Part shown: positions 1-7,506 of the stretch, piece after piece
How the letters are laid out: each line of letters opens with the position of its first letter
Position numbering within the stretch: position 1 is the stretch's first letter
NCBI GenBank assembly: GCA_048213135.1
Contig: PS015009.1
Span: 496,001-560,000, forward strand
Reading direction: 5' to 3'
Source of the DNA: Reclinomonas americana ATCC 50394
Lineage: Eukaryota > Jakobida > Jakobea > Jakobida
DNA length: 64,000 bases
Notes under the pieces: model-generated
Told to the model about the DNA's origin: nothing
The model's input: only the letters and a program-made list of their open reading frames with translations
Database searches by the model: none
Position numbers and translations under genes: made by a program

Positions 1-2
1 TG

Positions 3-416
3 GTGGCCGGATTGATCGCTTTCAAATTCACGACCAACTATCTCAGTTCCGACATCGAAAAAATAACAACAGAGAATATCATCTACCAGGCTACACTGCC
101 CGGTATACAGGAGGAGGTCATATTCCGGGGACTTTACCTGGCCCTGCTGGTCAATGCTTTTTCTGAAAGCAGCCAATCATTTCTCCGCGGAACAGGTGTT
201 TATGGTGTACTGCTCATCCTGCTGTTCGCCCTCGTACACGCTGTGGAGATCGGTAACGGGTTTAAGTTTCATTTTAATGTGGTACTGTTTTTCTCTTCCG
301 CGCTGGCCGGTTGGGTGTATACCTGGTTACGACAACGCAGCGGATCACTGGTACCGCCAATCATCGGTCATAATCTTACGAACCTGTCCATCAGCATAGC
401 CCAACTGCTCAAATGA
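3..416 (+). CDS. CPBP-family intramembrane metalloprotease, C-terminal part (cut by window edge)
   Basis: This is the C-terminal part of a CPBP (CAAX-protease/bacteriocin-processing, Abi) membrane protease. The frame is open to the left edge and the family is usually 200-300 aa, so the N-terminus lies outside the window. The family motifs are visible: EEVIFRG (the EExxxR motif), a hydrophobic segment ending LVHAVE (FxxxH-type), and HNLTN near the C-terminus. Several hydrophobic stretches fit membrane helices. The stop overlaps the start of the next gene (ATGA), so the two are translationally coupled. In an operon with a LanB dehydratase, a role in leader cleavage or self-protection is plausible, but that is inference. 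Confidence 0.85.
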   Translation: MAGLIAFKFTTNYLSSDIEKITTENIIYQATLPGIQEEVIFRGLYLALLVNAFSESSQSFLRGTGVYGVLLILLFALVHAVEIGNGFKFHFNVVLFFSSALAGWVYTWLRQRSGSLVPPIIGHNLTNLSISIAQLLK

Positions 417-3400
417 AGGAGAACAGCACATATGAACATTTTGATTTCGCGGTGCTGAGAACCCCGTTGCTTCCGATGTATACGGCAGTGAACGGGAAAA
501 AACGGTTGTTTATTTCCGATTCGGATGATTATGCTACCTTATTCAGTAAATTATCATCCCCTCACTTTGAAGAAGCATTGCTCATCTCTTCATCTGACCT
601 GTACCAGGAATACCTGAAAATAAAATCCGAAGGCGTTAACGAGGAAAATAAAAGTGCTCTGCGTAAACTGATCTGTTATTTCCTCCGCATGTCGGCACGG
701 GCCACCCCTTATGGTATATCTGCCGGTGTTTCGGCGCTGACCATTAGCGACCAGACCTCAATCCGGATCGGCAATATGGAGGAGCACCGGAAAAAAGCCA
801 GCATCAACTTCGATTACATCACGGGCAAAATGAAAGGGTTGATGAAAGAGGAGGCTTTTGTAAAAAAGCAGACCTACTATGCCAACAATACCGTTTACGT
901 CAACTTTAATGGCATACACTTTAACCGCATCAACCTCCCACCCTATACACAATCCGTAATCGGTTACTCACAGCTGATCATGGACCTCCTCGGTTTTGCA
1001 AAGCATGGCAAACATTTCGATGAGCTGGTCGGCTATATCACCACTGCCCTGCAGCAACCGGCCGACGCAGCAGCAGCTTTCATTATTAAACTGGTCTCGA
1101 TTGAACTGCTGACGCCGGATATTCTGCCTTCGCTTTTTTCAAAAGACATCAATGGCGCTTTCTGGGGCAAACTGAATAACGCCGCATCATTGAATGGATT
1201 GGGTAAAGTTGCCCTGCAAATGGAAACAATCAAACAGGAAAGTATCGGCAACAGCATCGGCACGTTCAAAGACATCACCGAATCTCTTTCACTTGAAGGC
1301 ATAAATAATTACCTGCATTTTACATCTGCCTATTGCCTGGAAGATAACCGGGTTGATGCCCGTGTCGCAAATGATATCAGCAACCTGCTTGTTTTTCTTT
1401 GTAAACTGCGCGGGCAGAAAGGCAATGCCTACCTCCGGCAGTTCACCCGGCAGTTTGAGGAACGCTATGGCGATAAACAGGTATTGCTCGCCGAAGCGCT
1501 TAATGAACGTACGGGTATCGGCTATCCTCCGAGGGCAACACCGTTCATTAAAAATGATATTACCCTTGCTTTAAAGAATATCGATTTCCTGCAATCTCCC
1601 GATGGTCACCAGTGGGACAACTTCATCATCTACCTGCTCAACCGGCGGCGTTCGGTTAACAGTAAGGAGATCATACTTACAGAAGAGGACCTCAGTCTTT
1701 ACAATTGCGGATTAGCGGAAGAGGACCTCAGCAGTTCCCTTTACTGTACGTTCGGACTTATTTCAGAAAAAGAAACAGGCACAAAGGATGGCGAATACCT
1801 CATTGACTTTATGTATGCCGGCGGACCTTCCTGTATCAATTCACTTAACCGGTTTTCGGGATTGGGTGAAGAACTGGGAAGGAATATCGCGGCCTGCGCA
1901 CAGTGGGAGAATGATTATTATAAAGACCAGGGCATTAATCTGGCGGAGATCAATTTCCTGCCCCGCAATGGCATTGCCGGTAATATACTGCAACGCGGCA
2001 ATCCAAGACAATACGAGATACCCATACTCACCTGCCCTACCCCGGGAAAGCACATCATTCACCTTAACCAGGTTTACCTGGGCCTCGAAAACGGTGAACT
2101 CGTTGCCATTGATAAGGAAACCAACGAAAGAATATTGCCGGTAGCAACGGTTTTGTACGATAATCACAACACCAATTCTGTCAGCTTTAACTCCTTTCTT
2201 ACCGATCTCAATCACCAGGAAAAAATATACAACGTTCAGTGGGACTGGGGTAATATGGAGCAGGTGCTGGACCATTTCCCAAGGGTCTGCTTCAGGAATT
2301 GCGTATTGTCCAAAGAAACCTGGGTCATCAGGGTAGAAGAAAGCGGCCAGGCCGGCAGGGAAGCACTCCGATCGCTGCTGCGCCGCCGCAATATTCCTTC
2401 AAGTGTTTATTATATCGAAAAGGAAGATCATTTGCTTTTCCTGAACCTTAATAATGATCCCTGCCTTGACATCCTTGAATCGAAACTGAGAAAATACGGC
2501 AAGGTTACTTTGGTTGAAAACCTTTATACCAAAGAAGGAACTTTTATCGGCAGTCCCTCGGGATATCATGCCAATGAATTCATTCTTCCCCTGCGCTTGG
2601 GCGATGATTGTATTGCCCGAAAAAGAAGTAAGATAAAAGATGCCGGCCGGGCATTATCTTTTTCCACCAACCGAACCCGGGTAAAATTATTTTGTAATCT
2701 TTTACTGGCCGATGAACTGCTCGACAAGTTTACCGGGCATTTCTGCACTGGTCAGCCAGCCAGGCGGTTACTCCATTTTGAAAGGGTGGCGCAATCACCG
2801 CATTTGTTGCTGGTATTGGAAGACGACAGCAATAATCCTCTTACGGCCTCCCTGCTGGAAGAAGTATTCGGAGAGTACATTAAAGTCAGCCACCTGTACA
2901 GGTGGGAGATAAGCGAGGAAACAATCACATGGCCGCATATTCATGTAACCTCGCCGGATTTACAGGAAGCAGTAATGGAACAGAACACTTCCGTGATATG
3001 CGACCTGCTAAAAACAATAAAACCGCTGAAGACGCCGGATCCTTATACACTTCGCCTGCTCTGCCTGGCCGCCTTAACTGTACGGTATATAAAGATCATC
3101 AGCAAAGAAGATGTGGTAACCGCCAAACACCTGGCTGACCTGCTGCTTCAAAAAGTTGGCCGGCACGTAACAAGCGGCGGCGGCGTAATCAGGAAAAAGA
3201 TACTGGCGGGCACTTATAAAAAAATGATTGACCAGGTAGCCGGTCATTACAACTCAGAGATAAAACAGGTTAAAGATGTGATCGATACCCATGTACCATT
3301 AAGCACCCGGTTCGATTTCGGTGAAAAAGAATTACCAGTAACGGAGATGGCCAATATACTGGAAACAATAATACAATTCACCGGCAATAAATTATTGTAC

Positions 3401-3502
3401 GCTGATATGGAGCGAAGCGAATGGCTGGTATTACTTGATTTCTTAAAACAATATTTTCATTACGAACCGGTACTGGCCTTACACAGGAAAATTTCTTTGT
3501 AA
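413..3502 (+). CDS. LanB-type lantibiotic dehydratase (full length)
   Basis: This 1029-aa protein has the size and layout of full-length class I lanthipeptide/thiopeptide dehydratases. Family members glutamylate Ser/Thr of a precursor peptide using Glu-tRNA (N-terminal two thirds) and then eliminate glutamate to give dehydroamino acids (C-terminal third). Early signs are 'ILRTPLLP'-like residues near 15-25 and RMSARATPYGISAG near residue 90, a typical LanB segment (LxRxxxRxTPfGlfaG). The C-terminal region from about residue 740 resembles the SpaB_C elimination domain: a strand 'TRVKLFCN', helix 'LLADELLDKF', then 'FERVAQSPHLLLVL' where the family has FxRYxxPxxHLRLR. It overlaps the CPBP gene by 4 bp and is followed after 28 bp by the thioesterase. 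The precursor peptide is not in the window. Confidence 0.87.
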   Translation: MKENSTYEHFDFAVLRTPLLPMYTAVNGKKRLFISDSDDYATLFSKLSSPHFEEALLISSSDLYQEYLKIKSEGVNEENKSALRKLICYFLRMSARATPYGISAGVSALTISDQTSIRIGNMEEHRKKASINFDYITGKMKGLMKEEAFVKKQTYYANNTVYVNFNGIHFNRINLPPYTQSVIGYSQLIMDLLGFAKHGKHFDELVGYITTALQQPADAAAAFIIKLVSIELLTPDILPSLFSKDINGAFWGKLNNAASLNGLGKVALQMETIKQESIGNSIGTFKDITESLSLEGINNYLHFTSAYCLEDNRVDARVANDISNLLVFLCKLRGQKGNAYLRQFTRQFEERYGDKQVLLAEALNERTGIGYPPRATPFIKNDITLALKNIDFLQSPDGHQWDNFIIYLLNRRRSVNSKEIILTEEDLSLYNCGLAEEDLSSSLYCTFGLISEKETGTKDGEYLIDFMYAGGPSCINSLNRFSGLGEELGRNIAACAQWENDYYKDQGINLAEINFLPRNGIAGNILQRGNPRQYEIPILTCPTPGKHIIHLNQVYLGLENGELVAIDKETNERILPVATVLYDNHNTNSVSFNSFLTDLNHQEKIYNVQWDWGNMEQVLDHFPRVCFRNCVLSKETWVIRVEESGQAGREALRSLLRRRNIPSSVYYIEKEDHLLFLNLNNDPCLDILESKLRKYGKVTLVENLYTKEGTFIGSPSGYHANEFILPLRLGDDCIARKRSKIKDAGRALSFSTNRTRVKLFCNLLLADELLDKFTGHFCTGQPARRLLHFERVAQSPHLLLVLEDDSNNPLTASLLEEVFGEYIKVSHLYRWEISEETITWPHIHVTSPDLQEAVMEQNTSVICDLLKTIKPLKTPDPYTLRLLCLAALTVRYIKIISKEDVVTAKHLADLLLQKVGRHVTSGGGVIRKKILAGTYKKMIDQVAGHYNSEIKQVKDVIDTHVPLSTRFDFGEKELPVTEMANILETIIQFTGNKLLYADMERSEWLVLLDFLKQYFHYEPVLALHRKISL

Positions 3503-3530
3503 AGCATAAACGGCATAAAACAACTGATCA

Positions 3531-3977
3531 ATGACAAGAAAGTTATCGGCATCCAACCAGATTGAAGTACGGTTCAATGAAGTGGACTCTTACAATATTG
3601 TATGGCATGGCAACTATGCGGCTTACTTCGAATCAGGAAGGCAGGCTTTTTCCAACAAGTACGGCCTGGGGCAGAAAGAAATGATGGAAGAGGGATTTTA
3701 CCTGCCGCTTACCAAACTTGATTTCGAATTTAAAGGTCCGCTGCTGTATAACGACCGTGTCAACGTCATTACCTCTTACCGGGACTGTTTTGAAGCAAGG
3801 CTGCTGTTCGATTATGAAGTGTACCGCATATCCGACGATAAACTGGTTTGCAGGGGCACAAGCGAGCAGGCCATTGTGGGGCTCGACTGGAAGATCAGGA
3901 TATTCCCCCCGGCTTACCTGGTAGCCTGGAAGAAAAAATGGCTTGTTGAAGAAACCGTTAATAACCACATCGATTAA
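3531..3977 (+). CDS. Hotdog-fold acyl-CoA thioesterase (YbgC/4HBT type)
   Basis: This 148-aa protein has the YbgC/4HBT signature near residues 11-33: RFNEVDSYNIVWHGNYAAYFE, in which the aspartate and the HxNY region form the usual active site. Hotdog thioesterases of this class hydrolyse acyl-CoA or acyl-ACP thioesters in the cytoplasm. The gene sits inside the RiPP-like operon, 28 bp after the dehydratase and 11 bp before the M50 gene, so cotranscription is very likely. A thioesterase is not a standard lanthipeptide enzyme. It may release an acyl group that decorates the product or serve an unrelated housekeeping role. The substrate cannot be read from sequence. Confidence 0.85.
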   Translation: MTRKLSASNQIEVRFNEVDSYNIVWHGNYAAYFESGRQAFSNKYGLGQKEMMEEGFYLPLTKLDFEFKGPLLYNDRVNVITSYRDCFEARLLFDYEVYRISDDKLVCRGTSEQAIVGLDWKIRIFPPAYLVAWKKKWLVEETVNNHID

Positions 3978-3988
3978 AAATACGAACC

Positions 3989-5254
3989 ATGAGCGTAAGC
4001 TACTCCATTGAGAAAGTTGAGTCATCCTCCAAAGAGCCGTTGTATGTGCTGACCGTTGCAGACAGTAAAGTGTTTTATGTGGGTGAGCTTATCTGCCGGA
4101 TCATTGAAAAACTCGCGGAAGGAAAATCGAAGAACCAGATACAAAATGACCTGAATGAGCAATTCAGGGGATTGCACGAGTTCAATAAGGCGCAGATAGA
4201 TCATATCGTAGATGAGAAGATCGCCAAACTGGGCATTTTCGGGAAAGGCGGCGATGTTGCCAGGTCGACCAACTCCCCGCTTTCCAACATAAAAGGGAAA
4301 TGGACCATTACCACGTTTGAGATGATCAAACCGCTTTTGAGTGTAATGCAATATCTTTTCCGGCCTACCACCTACCTGGTGTTGTTCATTGCCTTGCTGG
4401 CCATTAACAGCTATTACATGTATATTGTTTTTACCCAGCATATACAAACCGTGAACCACATCACCAACCTGAAAGGCTGTGGAAAGGGCATGGATTTCCT
4501 GCTGATGTTCTACCCCTGCGCTTTCCTCATACTGTACATGCATGAATTGGGCCATGCTGCCGCCTCATATTGTTTTAAGGTGATCCCAAAAAATATCGGC
4601 ATGGGTTTTTACCTCATCTTTCCTGTGCTGTATACAGAACTCAATGGAGTGTGGAAGTTATCCAGGACAAAAAGAACGATCATCAATACCGCCGGCATAT
4701 TTGTTCAACTCCTGCTGAACCTTATTCTTATCGCCATCGTGTTCAATGTATCAGGCGACACCTCTAAAAAGGTTTCCCAATACCTGATACAGATGAACAT
4801 ATTTACCATGCTCCTGAACATAAACCCGTTCCTCAAATTCGACGGTTACTGGATACTGAGCGATCTTTTCAAATTTCCCAACCTCCGCCAGCAATCCAAT
4901 TATTATATCATAAAAGCGATCAACTTCCTTTTCCCGAAGATCAAGCTGAAGGTTCCGCCACAGGTGGAGGCCATTGTAAGACCACGGAATCTTTTCCTGA
5001 TCATATATTCCCTGCTCAAGTATTGCTTTATCGGTTATATACTCTATGCGCTTCCGCGGGGTGCCATCTTATCTGTAGCAAAAATGTACGAACTGGTGAG
5101 TTATAACCTCATTCAGCAACACGATTACTCTACCTGCACCATTGAAGCGATCGTTAAAACAGGCTTCGGACTATTCATCATAGGCTATTTCCTGTCTAAA
5201 CCCCTGCAATCAGTCGTACAGGTAATTGCACAAAAAGTAAAAAAACGCTCATGA
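3989..5254 (+). CDS. PqqD-like (RRE) domain fused to M50 membrane metallopeptidase
   Basis: This 421-aa protein has two parts. Residues 1 to about 90 look like a PqqD-type winged helix (VFYVGELICRIIEKLAEGKS, then helices), the fold used as RiPP precursor recognition element. From about residue 105 it is polytopic and carries the M50 site-2-protease motifs: HELGH at residues 185-189 and FDGYW with D285 as the presumed third zinc ligand. Proteins of this build ('putative peptide zinc metalloprotease') occur in bacteriocin clusters. Its stop overlaps the arginase start by 4 bp (ATGA). Likely roles are leader-peptide removal at the membrane or export-coupled processing; this is inferred from domains and neighbourhood. 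Confidence 0.8.
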   Translation: MSVSYSIEKVESSSKEPLYVLTVADSKVFYVGELICRIIEKLAEGKSKNQIQNDLNEQFRGLHEFNKAQIDHIVDEKIAKLGIFGKGGDVARSTNSPLSNIKGKWTITTFEMIKPLLSVMQYLFRPTTYLVLFIALLAINSYYMYIVFTQHIQTVNHITNLKGCGKGMDFLLMFYPCAFLILYMHELGHAAASYCFKVIPKNIGMGFYLIFPVLYTELNGVWKLSRTKRTIINTAGIFVQLLLNLILIAIVFNVSGDTSKKVSQYLIQMNIFTMLLNINPFLKFDGYWILSDLFKFPNLRQQSNYYIIKAINFLFPKIKLKVPPQVEAIVRPRNLFLIIYSLLKYCFIGYILYALPRGAILSVAKMYELVSYNLIQQHDYSTCTIEAIVKTGFGLFIIGYFLSKPLQSVVQVIAQKVKKRS

Positions 5255-6486
5255 ACGGATTCCTGACCTATCGTATGTCGCCTTTCCTGAACATCCAGGA
5301 AGTGGAGAATGGCGGCGAGAAGCTGAAAGTTTTCAACTATATCTCCGGGCGTACTTTTGAGCTGGGCACTAAAGCTGTTGAAATACTGCGTTATTTCCGG
5401 AAACCGCATACCATTCCGGAAATGAGCGATCATTTTGAACTGGAGAAAAGCACGGCACAGAGTGTGGTGGAAAACCTGTTGCAGGTAAAACTGCTGCTGG
5501 AACAGGGAAAAGAGGATGAGTTCGCGAAAGAGATCACTTTACCGGCTCAAACCCTGTTTGGCGTACCCGAAAAAGTTTCACCGCTTAACCGGGATGGTGA
5601 AAAAAGAATACGCTTTACCGGCATTCCTTTTGGAAGAGGAAATGATATCGGTTACGGTACAGAAGATTTTCCCGATCACCTCCGGAGCAAGACCCATTAC
5701 CTTCATTTTACACCAACGAATGTTGAGCACATCAATTTCGACTTTCTCGACGGTACCGGAAGCGGCGGTAACCTCAGCTCACTTTTTAAAAAAGAAAGGG
5801 TGACCGATGCCGGTAATATCTTCATCGATTTCAGTGAGTCAACGGATTTTATTTATGAGAAGATCGCCGACATTTCGGCCGACCTTTTCCGTTCGGGCGA
5901 TATCCCATTCTTCATCGGCGGCGATCATTCCATTACCTACCCTATTGTAAAAGGGGCCGCGGAAATACATGAACGTTTTTCCATCCTTCATTTTGACGCA
6001 CACTCCGATACTTCTTTCAGCAAATACGATAAAATAAAACATGTCCGTAAAACATCACACACCCATGCCAATGTGATCAGCCGTTGTATGGAACTGGAAG
6101 CGGTGGAAGCGGTCTATCATTTCGGGTTAAGGGGTATCACCAACCGTTTCGTTACGGAAGACCCCGGGCAAAAAATTTGCTGGGCTGCGGACACAGACGC
6201 GGTTATAAGCGGGCGCCAGGCAATTGAGCTCGACAGATCGCAGCGGTATTATATCACCATTGATATTGATGTCATTGATCCTTCCTATGCACCCGGCACC
6301 GGAAGCCCCACCATCAACGGAATCAGTCCGCGGCAGTTGTTTGACCTGATGAAGAAATTGTTGCCCGGGCTGGACATTATTGGCGCTGATATCGTGGAAG
6401 TAAATCCGTCAAAAGACCCGTCGGGCATTACTACGCAAACCGCCACGGAAGTGATCCTGCACCTGATGAATTACATGTACAAATGA
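5251..6486 (+). CDS. PqqD-like (RRE) domain fused to arginase/ureohydrolase: candidate peptide arginase
   Basis: This 411-aa protein is longer than a normal arginase or agmatinase (about 300 aa) because residues 1 to about 95 form an extra PqqD-like winged-helix region (FNYISGRTFELGTKAVEILRYF followed by two helices). The rest is a ureohydrolase fold with all six manganese ligands: H226 in GGDHS, D249/H251/D253 in DAHSDT, and D338/D340 in DIDVIDP, followed by APGTGSP. Peptide arginases in other RiPP clusters (OspR type, landornamide) convert peptidyl arginine to ornithine. The fused recognition domain and the LanB operon make that the best guess here. Free agmatinase or arginase activity cannot be excluded. 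It is the last gene of the operon and converges on a lipoprotein gene. Confidence 0.82.
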   Translation: MNGFLTYRMSPFLNIQEVENGGEKLKVFNYISGRTFELGTKAVEILRYFRKPHTIPEMSDHFELEKSTAQSVVENLLQVKLLLEQGKEDEFAKEITLPAQTLFGVPEKVSPLNRDGEKRIRFTGIPFGRGNDIGYGTEDFPDHLRSKTHYLHFTPTNVEHINFDFLDGTGSGGNLSSLFKKERVTDAGNIFIDFSESTDFIYEKIADISADLFRSGDIPFFIGGDHSITYPIVKGAAEIHERFSILHFDAHSDTSFSKYDKIKHVRKTSHTHANVISRCMELEAVEAVYHFGLRGITNRFVTEDPGQKICWAADTDAVISGRQAIELDRSQRYYITIDIDVIDPSYAPGTGSPTINGISPRQLFDLMKKLLPGLDIIGADIVEVNPSKDPSGITTQTATEVILHLMNYMYK

Positions 6487-6544
6487 TACATCCCGCAATG
6501 GGGCTGATGAAACAGTGAATGAGAAGCGGGACTGGGGATGCTCC

Positions 6545-7414
6545 TTATTTACATTTATAGGAGAACAATATTTTGCTTTTGGTGGCCGGTATACTGAACT
6601 GGTCGTCGCCGTTCATCACTACGCTCAGCACATAGTTATCGCGGCTGAGCACATAAGTGCCGAATGCGGAAACGGAAGAATCCCCCCTCACCACGTTACC
6701 CGGGTCGTAATTCCTTACCACCATATTTTTCACACCATTGGAAGGGCGGTTACCGAAGTTGTAGAACTGCGTAAAGTTTTGCAGTATCCTTTCATCGGGA
6801 AAAATATAAATAAACCTTTTGGGTATGATGTTGGTGTAATAGCTCACATCCGCGTCGGTAACCAGGTCGCCGGTAAAGGCGTCTGTGGCCGTCATATGGG
6901 TAATGTTGTTGTTGGTATAGGTATAGGTCACCACGTAATAATCAATGGCGGGAGCACTGCTCAGGCGATAGTGTTTATCGGTAAGATAGCCCGCGCTGTT
7001 GTATACATAATAAACATCGTACTGTGGCGATGTGGGATCGGAAGGATCGATAAGGCCATGGAATTTATTTACCCTTTTGGTGAACAGGTCGGTCACGAAG
7101 TACTGATCAGGGTCAATAAAAACGGTATCGTTGGAATATACAGGTTGTGCATTGAAATCAAGTACAAAAGCGAGACTGTCGAAGCGGCTGATGTCAACGG
7201 CATTATCCTGTGTATTAATGATCGCCGCCAGGGAACCAATGCCAACGCCGGTAGCGCTGTCGGTATATACCATTTTGCTGATGCGGCAGTCCACACCAAC
7301 GATCAGCGGGTTATTGGTACCGTCTCCCGTATTCTCTGTACTGTATTCTTTTTCACAGGAGTAAAGTCCTGCAGCAAGAAGGAGGATAAGGGAGTATACA
7401 GTTAATCTTTTCAT
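6545..7414 (-). CDS. Putative lipoprotein of unknown function (DUF4595-like)
   Basis: This 289-aa protein starts with a lipoprotein signal peptide (MKRLTVYSLILLLAAGLYSC, lipobox cysteine at residue 20). The body is rich in Tyr/Asp and shows YD-like strands such as YVYNSAGYLTDKHY and YTYTNNNITHM. These recall the DUF4595/YD-repeat lipoproteins of Bacteroidota, but the family match is from memory. It converges on the RiPP operon with 58 bp between the stops. No enzymatic motif is visible. Confidence 0.7.
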   Translation of the reverse strand: MKRLTVYSLILLLAAGLYSCEKEYSTENTGDGTNNPLIVGVDCRISKMVYTDSATGVGIGSLAAIINTQDNAVDISRFDSLAFVLDFNAQPVYSNDTVFIDPDQYFVTDLFTKRVNKFHGLIDPSDPTSPQYDVYYVYNSAGYLTDKHYRLSSAPAIDYYVVTYTYTNNNITHMTATDAFTGDLVTDADVSYYTNIIPKRFIYIFPDERILQNFTQFYNFGNRPSNGVKNMVVRNYDPGNVVRGDSSVSAFGTYVLSRDNYVLSVVMNGDDQFSIPATKSKILFSYKCK

Positions 7415-7506
7415 CTCTTTATTTTCTGATTGCTCTGTTAAATAACGTATTTTATTTTCTGCTGTTGCCCGTTTGCCGCAATTAGCATACCATAATTAAC
7501 ATCTTT

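Noticed and set aside
6487-6544. Possible precursor peptide gene after the arginase
   Set aside because: Only 58 bp separate the convergent stops; no start-to-stop frame fits. The precursor, if any, must lie left of the window.
6515-7405. Open plus-strand frame of about 296 codons opposite the 6545-7414 lipoprotein
   Set aside because: It is antisense to a gene with a clear lipoprotein signal and lacks any motif; long antisense frames are common in this base composition.
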